A DNA stretch of 7,733 nucleotides. It comes from Clostridia bacterium. GTDB taxonomy: Bacteria; Bacillota_A; Clostridia; Christensenellales; Borkfalkiaceae. Shown in pieces: positions 1-6,612 of this stretch. The stretch lies in assembly GCA_003979335.1 (NCBI GenBank), contig RYWC01000028.1:1-7733 (forward strand), in the 5' to 3' direction. The notes under the pieces were generated by a model, which was not told the origin of the DNA, ran no database searches, and saw only the letters and a list, made by a program, of their open reading frames with translations. Numbering within the stretch: the first letter of the stretch is position 1; each line of letters starts with the position of its first letter. The position numbers and the translations under genes are program-made.

Positions 1-8
1 AATTTAAG

Positions 9-47
9 CAATTGCCCCCGATATATGCCTTAATTAACGCATTTTTT
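9..47 (+). repeat. Dispersed module, copy after ftsY
   Basis: CAATTGCCCCC, then G, then ATATATGCC, 9 nt, GCA and six T. It lies immediately beyond the ftsY stop codon (49-51), much as the 4764-4801 copy lies beyond rnc. ATGC and GCAT flank the 10-nt AT-rich stretch with the palindrome TTAATTAA, but the stem is short and on the transcribed strand it is not followed by a U-run, so it is a poor terminator. Confidence 0.7.
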
Positions 48-48
48 A

Positions 49-945
49 TCAAAGAATTGCGTCAACAAATTCCTCGGGGTCGAAAAGTTCCAAGTCCTCT
101 ATTTTTTCCCCTACGCCGACAAAAACAACGGGGATTTGAAGTTCGCTACACAACGAAATTACGAAACCGCCCTTTGCAGAACTGTCCAACTTGGTCAGCA
201 CAACGCCGTCCAAATCAACGGCTTCGTTGAAAATATCCGCCTGCGTAAGCGCGTTGTTGCCCGTGGTCGCGTCAAGTATAAGAAGTTTGTAAAAATTTGA
301 AGACGGGCACTCCCTTGCAACCACCCTTGACATTTTTTTAAGCTCTTCCATAAGGTGCGCTTTGACGTGCAACCTGCCTGCCGTATCGATTATTACAACA
401 TCTGTTCCCTTGGCTTTTGCCGACGTAAGCGCGTCAAAAACCACGGCGGAAGGGTCGCTACCCTCCTCATGCTTTACAATTCTTACTTTTGCACGCTCCG
501 CCCATACTGTAAGCTGGTCTGCCGCGGCGGCGCGGAAGGTATCTGCGGCGGCAACGGTAACCGTTTTGCCTTTACTTAAAAAATAATTGGCAAGTTTGCC
601 GACAGTTGTCGTTTTACCGACACCGTTTACTCCTACAAGCATAATTACCGCAGGGTATTTTATTTCCGGCATTTCCGCTTCGGTCAGTTTTTCTTCTAAA
701 ACGTCCTTTAAAAGGTCGGTAACAAACTGTTTGTCCTTGATTTTGTCGTGCTTAGCCTCTGCGCGTATTTCGTCCACTATTTCCTCAGCCGTGGTCACCG
801 AAACGTCTGCGCCGATTAAAATTTCTTCAAGCCCGTCATAAAAATCATTGCCTATTTTATTTTTGGAAAACAACCCCGAAAGGGCGTTTGATAGCCCTTC
901 CCTCGTCTTTTTAAGTGCGTTTTTGAATTTGGAAAAAAGTCCCAT
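49..945 (-). CDS. ftsY: Signal recognition particle receptor FtsY
   Basis: FtsY is the membrane-associated GTPase that docks with Ffh (SRP) to hand ribosome-nascent chain complexes to SecYEG. The 298-residue product has a short basic, amphipathic N-terminus (MGLFSKFKNALKKTREGL) that can bind membrane, and lacks the long acidic A domain of E. coli FtsY, as is usual in Firmicutes. Residues about 20-95 form the N domain. The G domain shows GVNGVGKTTT (105-114), ADTFRAAAADQL (134-145), DTAGR (187-191), LDATTGNNA (224-232), TKLD (251-254) and FVGVGEKIEDLELFDPEEFV near the C-terminus. The closing loop reads TKLDSSAKGG, where most family members have TKLDGTAKGG. The frame ends with TGA followed at once by an in-phase TAA. 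It follows smc in the same direction, as in Bacillus, and is probably cotranscribed with it. Confidence 0.97.
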   Translation of the reverse strand: MGLFSKFKNALKKTREGLSNALSGLFSKNKIGNDFYDGLEEILIGADVSVTTAEEIVDEIRAEAKHDKIKDKQFVTDLLKDVLEEKLTEAEMPEIKYPAVIMLVGVNGVGKTTTVGKLANYFLSKGKTVTVAAADTFRAAAADQLTVWAERAKVRIVKHEEGSDPSAVVFDALTSAKAKGTDVVIIDTAGRLHVKAHLMEELKKMSRVVARECPSSNFYKLLILDATTGNNALTQADIFNEAVDLDGVVLTKLDSSAKGGFVISLCSELQIPVVFVGVGEKIEDLELFDPEEFVDAIL

Positions 946-949
946 AAGT

Positions 950-955
950 CTTCCT
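950..955 (-). promoter_or_regulatory. Ribosome binding site of ftsY
   Basis: AGGAAG lies 4 nt before the ATG at 945 (AGGA at 6 nt). This supports the start MGLFSKFKNALKK, which is typical of FtsY. Confidence 0.8.
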
Positions 956-984
956 TAAATTAGTTTTGAGGCACAGCAAACCGC

Positions 985-1022
985 CGTAGACCCCCATATA
1001 TGCCGCAAATAACAGTTTTTTT
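985..1022 (+). repeat. Dispersed module, degenerate copy between smc and ftsY
   Basis: This copy keeps CCCCC, ATATATGCC, a 9-nt gap and a T-run, but CAATTG is replaced by CGTAGA and the purine after the C-run is missing. It shares GCCGCAA after the ATATAT core with the copy in the VanW-family gene. Its orientation is the same as the copies after rnc and ftsY. Confidence 0.5.
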
Positions 1023-1112
1023 CGCAATTTATCTTTAAATATTCGTCCATATTAAACAAAGACAAAATGCTTGTTCTTTACCGGTATTTTAACATTCGTT
1101 TTTTTAACTTTT

Positions 1113-4100
1113 TTACATTATAGTATCGCCGCCGAGCTTGTCCGCAACTTCCGAAAGTTTAACTGAAACTACCTTTGAAACGCCCTTCTCTTCCATAGTT
1201 ACACCGAAAAGAATGTCGGCGCTTTCCATTGTAGGCTTACGGTGGGTTATTACTATGAACTGAGTATCGGAGGCAAACTTCTTCAAATATTTTGCGTACC
1301 TTGCAACGTTGGCTTCGTCCAGCGCCGCCTCGATTTCGTCGAGTACGCAGAACGGCATGGGACGCATTCCTATTATTGCAAACAGTATTGCGATTGCTGT
1401 AAGCGCGCGCTCGCCGCCCGAAAGAAGGGAAATTTTCGAAAGCTTTTTACCGGGGGGACAGGCAATAATTTCAACGCCGGCGTTCAAAGGGTCGTCGCAA
1501 TCTGTGTAATCGAGCTGCAACTCCGCTTTGCCGCCTCCGAAAAGTTCTTTGAAAGTACGCTTAAAATTTTCGTTGATAGTATTGAACCCTTCGTCGAAAA
1601 TTTTAAGCATTTCCGCGCGTATATCGTCAAGCGCGGTCGTCAAATCTGAAATGGCTTTCTCCAAATCGTCCTTGTCCGTCACCATTTTTTCGTAATGCGC
1701 CGAAAGCTCTTCGTATTCTTCCACCGCGTTATGGTTTATCGCGCCCAACATAGTCAGCTGGCGTTTACAGTTGGAAATCTGCGAATTTGCGGTTGACGCG
1801 TCGTAATTTTCTTCCTTGTATTTAAGACAGCCCTCGTAAGTTTCCCCGTACTCTTCCTCGATGCGCTGGCGCAGAAATTCAAGGTCGCTGTCGATTTTCG
1901 TCAAAGCCATATCAAGGTTATGCGACTTTGTAACAAGCTGTTCGCGCTCTTCTATACTGTCAAGCCTGTCCACGTCCGTCTTTTTGATGCGTTCGTTCAA
2001 AATGTTTTTGGACTCGGTTACTTCCTTTATCTGTCTGCGCAAATCGTTTACGACTTTCTGTTCTTCTTCCGTGAGGGCGGTCTTTTCCGCCTGCGCGTTC
2101 AACGCGTCTATTTCTTTCTTGATTTCGGGAATCGCCGCGTTTGCTTTTTCTATCTTAACGTGCAAGCCGTTCTTTTCGTTCTCAAGCCTTATAAGCGTTT
2201 CCGAAGCGGACTTAACCGCGCTTTCAAGCGAAGCGATTTCAACACGCAAACTGTTGAGAATATCGAGTTTCCCAAGACGTTCTTTGCTCATTTTATTGAA
2301 CTCTTCGCTCATATCGTCCATTTCGGTGGAAGCTTCGTCTGTCTTCTGCGACAAGTTGCTTTCGCCCTGCGTCACGTCGGTATAAACGGTGTCGAGCCCC
2401 GACAATCTTTCCCTAAGTGCGGCAACCGACTGCGCATAGGCTGAATACTCGCTTTCCGCGGTAGTCACCATCTGCATAATCGAGGACTGCTTTTCTGTTG
2501 CGGAAGCAAGCTCTAACCGCGAATCCTGCAATTTGTTTCTTAAAAGCGCCAACTCGTCGGCGGCTGTATTTTTGGAATTTTCGTATTCGGCGCGTTTGCC
2601 CTCGGCGCGGAGCAAAAATTCCCTTTTTGCTTCAACGCCCTCTTCCAATTCTTTTATGCGCCTTTCGTTTGCTAAAAGGTTGCCGGCAACCTCCCTTTTC
2701 GAACCGCCCGTCATCGAGCCGTTCACCGAAATCAAGTCGCCGTCCAATGTTACTATTTTGAACGCGCGAGGATAATGGCGCGCAATCTGCGTTGCATTCT
2801 GAATGTTGTCGACAATGAGAGTATTGCCCAAAAGGTTATGTATTACGCTTTCGAACTGTCTGTCGAATTTTACAAGGTCTATCGCAAAGCCCACCGCGCC
2901 TTTATCGTGCACCGCGGCTTTTATCTGGTCGTTTTCATACCTCGGGCGAAGCGCATCTATCGGCAGGAAAGTAACCTGACCCGAACGTGTGCGTTTAAGG
3001 TATTCTATAAGCTCCCTTGCGTCGTCACGCGTGCCCGTAACGACGTTTTGCATTGCTCCGCCGAACGCGGTCTCGATTGCAACCTCGTAATCTTTATCAC
3101 AGCTTACGATATCGGCTATAAGCCCTTTAATCTTGCCTGATAGTTCGGCGCTGTCCTTAGCGTCGTTCATAAGTTTTTTAACCGAATAAACGTACCCGTC
3201 AAAACGGTCCCTCAGCGCGCGATAGGTCGTAAGGCTGTCGTTCAGACTTCTTATCTGAGCCTCTGTGTCGTAAATCTGCTTTACCAGCATATGCAGTTTT
3301 TCGTCGCTTGCGGCAAGTTTTGCCTCCGCTTCGGTTAAAAGCGCGTCCTCGTTGCCCAAAAACTGGGAAACGTCGTTGCCGTGCTCTATACTCTTGTCAT
3401 AGGCGGTTTTGAGCTTATCGCGTCTGTCCTTGACCCTTGCCATACGCTCTTCAAGCGCGCTCATACGCTCAATTATAAGCGCTTTCTGTGCTTCAAGCGA
3501 ACCCATATTTTTACGCATTTCAGACAAGTCTTTAAATGTGTCCAAAACTTTTTTGCGGTGTTCGCTAGTCATATATTCGTAATCTGAAATCTTTTTGGAA
3601 AGCTCGTCCGCCTGCGCCTGCAAATCGTCTGACTGCGCTTTCATTGCCGTTATCCTTTCGTTATTTTTAACGGTCAGCGCCTCTGTTCTGCGCGCGTCGC
3701 GGTCAATTTCTTCGATACGTTTCAACGAATATGTAATTTCGTCCTGCGCGGCGGCAAGTTTCGCCTTAACTGAACGCGCGCGCTCGGTATAAAGCTTTGT
3801 TTCGCCGCTCTTGTGCTCTATATCGACCTCGTAACGGCGTATTCTGTCGTTGAGGTCCTGCAAAGTAACGTCTGCCTCATCGAGGTTTTTACGGCAGTCG
3901 CGGTACTCTGCAAGCAGTTCTTCCATATGCTTGGCAAGATAATCTATTCTTCCGTCAATATTGCTTTTCTTTTCGTTAATCTTCTGTTTTTCGCCCTCTG
4001 CGCTATCGTGACGGACTATGTAAAGGTTGGTTTCGTGTTTTCTCAGTTCGGAATAGATTTCACGGTATTTTATGGCGTTTTCCGCAGCCTTTTTCAAAGG

Positions 4101-4712
4101 GTTAAGCTGTCTTTCCACTTCCTGCATACGCTGTGCGTGCACAAAAAGATTATCCCTTGCCGCATTTAACTTTCTTTCCGCTTCTGCTTTTCTGTCTTTA
4201 AAAACAACAATACCCGTCGCTTCTTCAAATATCGAACGTCTGTCCTCGGGCTTCGCGTTCATTATCTGTTCGATACGTCCCTGCCCGATAATCGAATAAC
4301 CTTCTTTTGCCGCGCCTGCGCCGTGTAGAAGCCCTGTAAGTATCTTCATCCTCGACGGCTGTTTATTCAAAAGGTATTCGCTTTCGCCGTCCCTGTAAAG
4401 GCGGCGCGTCATTTCAACCTCGTCGCAGTCGATATCGAATATTCGGTTTGTGTTATCGAAAGTCAGCGTAACTTCGCACATCGACATCTTGCGCCTTGCT
4501 TCGGTACCGCTGAATATAACGTCAAGCATCTGCGAGCCGCGCATCATCTTTGCCGACTGTTCGCCGAGAACCCAGCGGATAGCGTCCGCAACATTTGATT
4601 TGCCGCAACCGTTGGGACCCACTATACAGGTCACGCCCTCGCCGAGATTGACCGTAGTCTTGTCGGCGAAAGATTTGAACCCCACTAATTGTATCTGTTT
4701 AAAAGTTATCAT
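1113..4712 (-). CDS. smc: Chromosome partition protein SMC
   Basis: SMC is the ATPase of the SMC-ScpAB condensin-like complex, which organises and helps segregate the nucleoid. The product is 1199 residues, close to the about 1190 of B. subtilis. Residues 32-39 are Walker A (GPNGCGKS), followed by IRWVLGEQSAKMMRG. Two long charged coiled-coil arms flank a hinge at about 510-665 that contains GAMQNVVTGTRDDARELIEY, FLPID and GSMTGGS. The C-terminal head carries the ABC signature LSGGERALTAIA (about 1094-1105), Walker B with D-loop VLDEIEAALDEAN (about 1121-1133), and ITHRKPTMESAD. All ATPase motifs are present, so the protein should be functional. The start at ATG 4712 follows AGGGGA. scpA and scpB are not in the window. 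The gene has an 87-nt gap on the rnc side and a 167-nt gap before ftsY; both gaps carry the dispersed repeat. Many plus-strand open frames across this gene are shadows of its coding bias. Confidence 0.98.
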   Translation of the reverse strand: MITFKQIQLVGFKSFADKTTVNLGEGVTCIVGPNGCGKSNVADAIRWVLGEQSAKMMRGSQMLDVIFSGTEARRKMSMCEVTLTFDNTNRIFDIDCDEVEMTRRLYRDGESEYLLNKQPSRMKILTGLLHGAGAAKEGYSIIGQGRIEQIMNAKPEDRRSIFEEATGIVVFKDRKAEAERKLNAARDNLFVHAQRMQEVERQLNPLKKAAENAIKYREIYSELRKHETNLYIVRHDSAEGEKQKINEKKSNIDGRIDYLAKHMEELLAEYRDCRKNLDEADVTLQDLNDRIRRYEVDIEHKSGETKLYTERARSVKAKLAAAQDEITYSLKRIEEIDRDARRTEALTVKNNERITAMKAQSDDLQAQADELSKKISDYEYMTSEHRKKVLDTFKDLSEMRKNMGSLEAQKALIIERMSALEERMARVKDRRDKLKTAYDKSIEHGNDVSQFLGNEDALLTEAEAKLAASDEKLHMLVKQIYDTEAQIRSLNDSLTTYRALRDRFDGYVYSVKKLMNDAKDSAELSGKIKGLIADIVSCDKDYEVAIETAFGGAMQNVVTGTRDDARELIEYLKRTRSGQVTFLPIDALRPRYENDQIKAAVHDKGAVGFAIDLVKFDRQFESVIHNLLGNTLIVDNIQNATQIARHYPRAFKIVTLDGDLISVNGSMTGGSKREVAGNLLANERRIKELEEGVEAKREFLLRAEGKRAEYENSKNTAADELALLRNKLQDSRLELASATEKQSSIMQMVTTAESEYSAYAQSVAALRERLSGLDTVYTDVTQGESNLSQKTDEASTEMDDMSEEFNKMSKERLGKLDILNSLRVEIASLESAVKSASETLIRLENEKNGLHVKIEKANAAIPEIKKEIDALNAQAEKTALTEEEQKVVNDLRRQIKEVTESKNILNERIKKTDVDRLDSIEEREQLVTKSHNLDMALTKIDSDLEFLRQRIEEEYGETYEGCLKYKEENYDASTANSQISNCKRQLTMLGAINHNAVEEYEELSAHYEKMVTDKDDLEKAISDLTTALDDIRAEMLKIFDEGFNTINENFKRTFKELFGGGKAELQLDYTDCDDPLNAGVEIIACPPGKKLSKISLLSGGERALTAIAILFAIIGMRPMPFCVLDEIEAALDEANVARYAKYLKKFASDTQFIVITHRKPTMESADILFGVTMEEKGVSKVVSVKLSEVADKLGGDTIM

Positions 4713-4717
4713 TTCAT

Positions 4718-4723
4718 TCCCCT
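4718..4723 (-). promoter_or_regulatory. Ribosome binding site of smc
   Basis: AGGGGA lies 5 nt before the ATG at 4712. It supports this start over the in-frame TTG at 4730, which would place the purine-rich site inside the coding region. Confidence 0.8.
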
Positions 4724-4763
4724 GCAACAATCGGAATTTTTGCCGTCAAATCGTATTTTCAGG

Positions 4764-4801
4764 CAATTGCCCCCGATATATATGCCGTTTAATGCCTTTT
4801 T
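4764..4801 (+). repeat. Dispersed module, copy between rnc and smc
   Basis: CAATTGCCCCC, then G, then ATATATAT (one extra AT against the other copies), GCC, 7 nt, GCC and a T-run. It lies directly beyond the rnc stop codon and its last two bases overlap the TAA. The first part sits inside the 10-bp palindrome GGCAATTGCC (4762-4771). It is antisense to the operon. No U-tailed hairpin is seen on the transcribed strand. Confidence 0.7.
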
Positions 4802-5423
4802 AATTTTTTAAATACTCCAAAGCAAGCCTTGCCGCATTCTGCTCGGCCTGCTGTTTCTTTGCGGCCTCGCCCGTAAAGACCTGACCGAAAACAGAGATTA
4901 CCGCCTTGAACAAAGGCTTCTGCGGCGTGCCCCAATCTGTGATTGAATACTCGGGAACATCTTCGCCCTTGGACTGCAAATACTCCTGCAAATCGCCTTT
5001 GAAATTCGGCGAATTCTTTACTGAAAAATCAAGCGTTGACAGCACGAATTTCTTGGCTGCCGCCATTCCGCCGTCAAGATAAATCGCCGCCGTTACAGCC
5101 TCATAAGCGGAGGGAACGGCCTTAAGATTTTTATTGTCGCCCACCCCTCTTATAAGAAAACCGTCAAGCCCAAGCCTTTCGGATACGGGCTTCAACGAGC
5201 TGTCCGCAACAAGTGCTTTGCGCCTCTCTGTCAACTGCCCTTCGGTAAGATTTTCATCGTAAATTTTTTCCGAAACGACAAATTCGAGTATCGCGTCGCC
5301 GAAAAATTCAAGTGTCTGATTGTTTTCCGCACTGTTTGCGGACGGCAAAGTCAACGCCTTCTGCAAAATGCTTTTATCTTTAAAAACGTAATTTAATCTT
5401 TTTTCGATTTCCGAAAAGTTCAT
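4800..5423 (-). CDS. rnc: Ribonuclease III (divergent catalytic centre)
   Basis: RNase III cleaves double-stranded RNA in rRNA and mRNA maturation and works as a homodimer. The 207-residue product is somewhat shorter than the usual 220-240. Residues 1-130 form the RNase III domain with the signature LEFFGDAILEFVVSE (38-52). About 142-206 is a double-stranded RNA-binding domain (LQEYLQSKG, then AAKKQQAEQNAARLAL). By alignment to E. coli, E39 (E41), D43 (D45), E61 (E65) and E108 (E117) are kept. The position of D114 is Ser105 (SAYEA instead of the usual ADxxEA), and that of E38 is Gln36. ALTHRS is also changed to ALTLPS, and the dsRBD loop has GTPQKPLF in place of GPxHxxxF. E117 and D45, the most critical residues, remain, so reduced or altered activity is more likely than loss. 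It starts 1 nt after plsX, with only a weak GAGGGC upstream, so coupling probably drives its translation. Confidence 0.93.
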   Translation of the reverse strand: MNFSEIEKRLNYVFKDKSILQKALTLPSANSAENNQTLEFFGDAILEFVVSEKIYDENLTEGQLTERRKALVADSSLKPVSERLGLDGFLIRGVGDNKNLKAVPSAYEAVTAAIYLDGGMAAAKKFVLSTLDFSVKNSPNFKGDLQEYLQSKGEDVPEYSITDWGTPQKPLFKAVISVFGQVFTGEAAKKQQAEQNAARLALEYLKN

Positions 5424-5424
5424 A

Positions 5425-6462
5425 TCAGTTTAAACTGCCCTCGGGTATAAGCGCGTCAAAGTCCACCCCTTCAAGCTTGTTTTCCACCTTGCCTATAAGC
5501 CCGTTGGAATAAATTGCCGCGGCGTTTGCGATAGACGCGGCAATTGTATTCGCTTTTGACGAGCCGTGGCTTTTTACCACCACTTTTTTAAGCCCTAACA
5601 AAAGCGCGCCGCCGTATTTTTCAAAGTCAAGCTGTCCGCGCATTCTTTTTATCGCTTTACGCAGGAACAAATAACCTATTTTCGAAGAGAGCGTGGACGC
5701 AAATTCCTTTTTCATTACGCCGAGAATGAGTTTACCGCATCCCTCCATAGATTTAAGCGCCACGTTGCCCGAAAACCCGTCCGCGACCACAACATCGCAC
5801 TCCGAATTCATTACGTCGCGTCCCTCTATATTGCCGACAAATTCTATACCCTGCATCTTTGAAAGACAAGTATAAGTTTCCTGATGCAAAGGGTCGCCCT
5901 TGTGTTCTTCGGTCCCGTTGCTCAAAAGTCCCACTTTGGGATTTTTGATGCCGAAACCGGCTTCTGCGTATGCAGACGCCAAAATGGCAAACTGACATAG
6001 CATCAGACTTTTACATTCTACGTTTGCGCCGCAGTCGCAAAGAAGAGTCACCGCCCCCCTTGAATTGGGTATCGCAGGACACAGCGCAGGACGTTTTATC
6101 CCTCTTATTCTGCCTAAGATAAGCTGGCCGCCGACAATAGTCGCGCCCGTTGAACCGGCGGTTACGAGAGCGCAGATATCGTCTTCCTTTTTAAGCATCC
6201 AATATGCCGCCATAAGCGAGGACTGCTTGCGTTTAACGGCTTCGGTAGGACTGTCGTTCATACTAATTACGTCGGGACAGTCCACAATTTCCAACCGGGT
6301 TTTATCGTATTTGTATTTGGAAAGCTCAGCTTCGATATCCGCCTTTCTTCCCGTCAATATCAAGTAAAGTTGCCTGTCGTTTTCAAGCGCAGTTACCGCG
6401 CCTTGGACAGTCGCCGCAGGCGCGTTATCGCCGCCCATTGCGTCCAATAAAATTTTAATCAT
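5425..6462 (-). CDS. plsX: Phosphate acyltransferase PlsX
   Basis: PlsX makes acyl-phosphate from acyl-ACP and phosphate. PlsY then uses acyl-phosphate to acylate glycerol-3-phosphate, the first step of phospholipid synthesis. The enzyme is soluble and acts at the inner face of the membrane. The 345-residue product begins with the family signature DAMGGDNAP (residues 7-15). It also carries TAGSTGA (101-107), DCGAN (143-147), the GTEEHKGD segment (183-190), FVGNIEGRD (208-216), DGFSGN (228-233), YGGALLLG (283-290) and KSHGSS (297-302). Length is close to the usual 330-345. The TAGSTGA loop has Ser where SAGNTGA is commoner. The ATG at 6462 is chosen because it has a GGAG site and gives the canonical MIKILLDAMGG start. 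The TGA stop is followed after one base by the rnc ATG, so the two genes are probably translationally coupled. The gene is first in its operon, behind its own promoter. Confidence 0.97.
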   Translation of the reverse strand: MIKILLDAMGGDNAPAATVQGAVTALENDRQLYLILTGRKADIEAELSKYKYDKTRLEIVDCPDVISMNDSPTEAVKRKQSSLMAAYWMLKKEDDICALVTAGSTGATIVGGQLILGRIRGIKRPALCPAIPNSRGAVTLLCDCGANVECKSLMLCQFAILASAYAEAGFGIKNPKVGLLSNGTEEHKGDPLHQETYTCLSKMQGIEFVGNIEGRDVMNSECDVVVADGFSGNVALKSMEGCGKLILGVMKKEFASTLSSKIGYLFLRKAIKRMRGQLDFEKYGGALLLGLKKVVVKSHGSSKANTIAASIANAAAIYSNGLIGKVENKLEGVDFDALIPEGSLN

Positions 6463-6467
6463 ACTTT

Positions 6468-6471
6468 CTCC
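6468..6471 (-). promoter_or_regulatory. Ribosome binding site of plsX
   Basis: GGAG lies 5 nt before the ATG at 6462. It fixes the start there rather than at the in-frame TTG at 6489, which would add nine residues not typical of PlsX. Confidence 0.8.
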
Positions 6472-6523
6472 GATGAAGAGTTGCGCCAAAAATGCTTAAA
6501 GCCTGTTTACGCAAACACTGTAT

Positions 6524-6552
6524 ATTGTAACATAAACTAACGGAAAACACAA
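6524..6552 (-). promoter_or_regulatory. Sigma-A-type promoter for plsX-rnc-smc-ftsY
   Basis: On the minus strand the -35 element TTGTGT (6547-6552) is followed by a 17-nt spacer and the -10 element TACAAT (6524-6529). An extended -10 TG sits at 6531-6532, one base upstream of the -10. The -35 is weak (TTG only), which the extended -10 would compensate for. Transcription would start near 6517 and leave a leader of about 55 nt before the plsX ATG. I see no operator with a recognisable FapR-like pattern. Confidence 0.6.
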
Positions 6553-6584
6553 TAAAATGACGCAAATTTATATTTAATAAAATT

Positions 6585-6604
6585 AAGGGCGTATATACGC
6601 CCTT
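6585..6604 (-). terminator. Palindromic hairpin, probable terminator of the VanW-family gene
   Basis: This is a perfect 20-bp palindrome with arms AAGGGCGTAT and ATACGCCCTT, starting 8 nt beyond the TAG stop of the VanW-family gene. On the minus strand it is preceded by an A-run and followed by AATTTTATT, a moderate U-rich tail. On the plus strand the tail is TTTTT, so it could stop transcription from either side. It separates the VanW-family gene from the plsX promoter downstream. Confidence 0.75.
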
Positions 6605-6612
6605 TTTAAGTT

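Larger units (their letters stand above)
946..1112 (-). other. 167-nt smc-ftsY intergenic region
   Basis: This is an AT-rich gap without a gene I accept. On the minus strand it begins with A-rich sequence, then TGTTAAAAT (about 1084-1092), which could act as an extended -10, but no matching -35 is present. A 31-codon ATG frame (955-1050) ends just at the ftsY ribosome binding site but has no such site of its own. The degenerate copy of the dispersed module lies at 985-1022. I see no rho-independent terminator, so read-through from smc into ftsY is likely. Confidence 0.5.

Noticed and set aside
1..48. A terminator after ftsY.
   Set aside because: The ATGC/GCAT stem is only 4 bp and is not followed by a U-run on the minus strand; the T-run is on the other strand.
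12..230. A plus-strand frame of 72 codons at the left edge.
   Set aside because: It overlaps the conserved 3' end of ftsY in antisense and begins inside the repeat, with no ribosome binding site.
955..1050. A 31-codon minus-strand frame between smc and ftsY, with four Cys, starting MDEYLKINCEKNC and ending at the ftsY ribosome binding site.
   Set aside because: It has no ribosome binding site, runs through the degenerate repeat, matches no family I know and is short enough to be chance. A conserved frame in relatives would reopen it.
1861..2444. Two overlapping plus-strand frames of 174 codons each, antisense to smc.
   Set aside because: They lie wholly inside the SMC coiled-coil region, have no plausible ribosome binding sites or domains, and follow from codon bias of the real gene. 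The same holds for the other plus-strand frames across smc, plsX and ftsY.
4713..4730. An upstream TTG start for smc adding six residues.
   Set aside because: AGGGGA sits 5 nt before the ATG at 4712, so it would lie inside the longer frame; SMC proteins begin close to the GFKSF motif as this shorter form does.
6463..6489. An upstream TTG start for plsX adding nine residues.
   Set aside because: GGAG lies just before the ATG at 6462 and the PlsX family begins at that Met.
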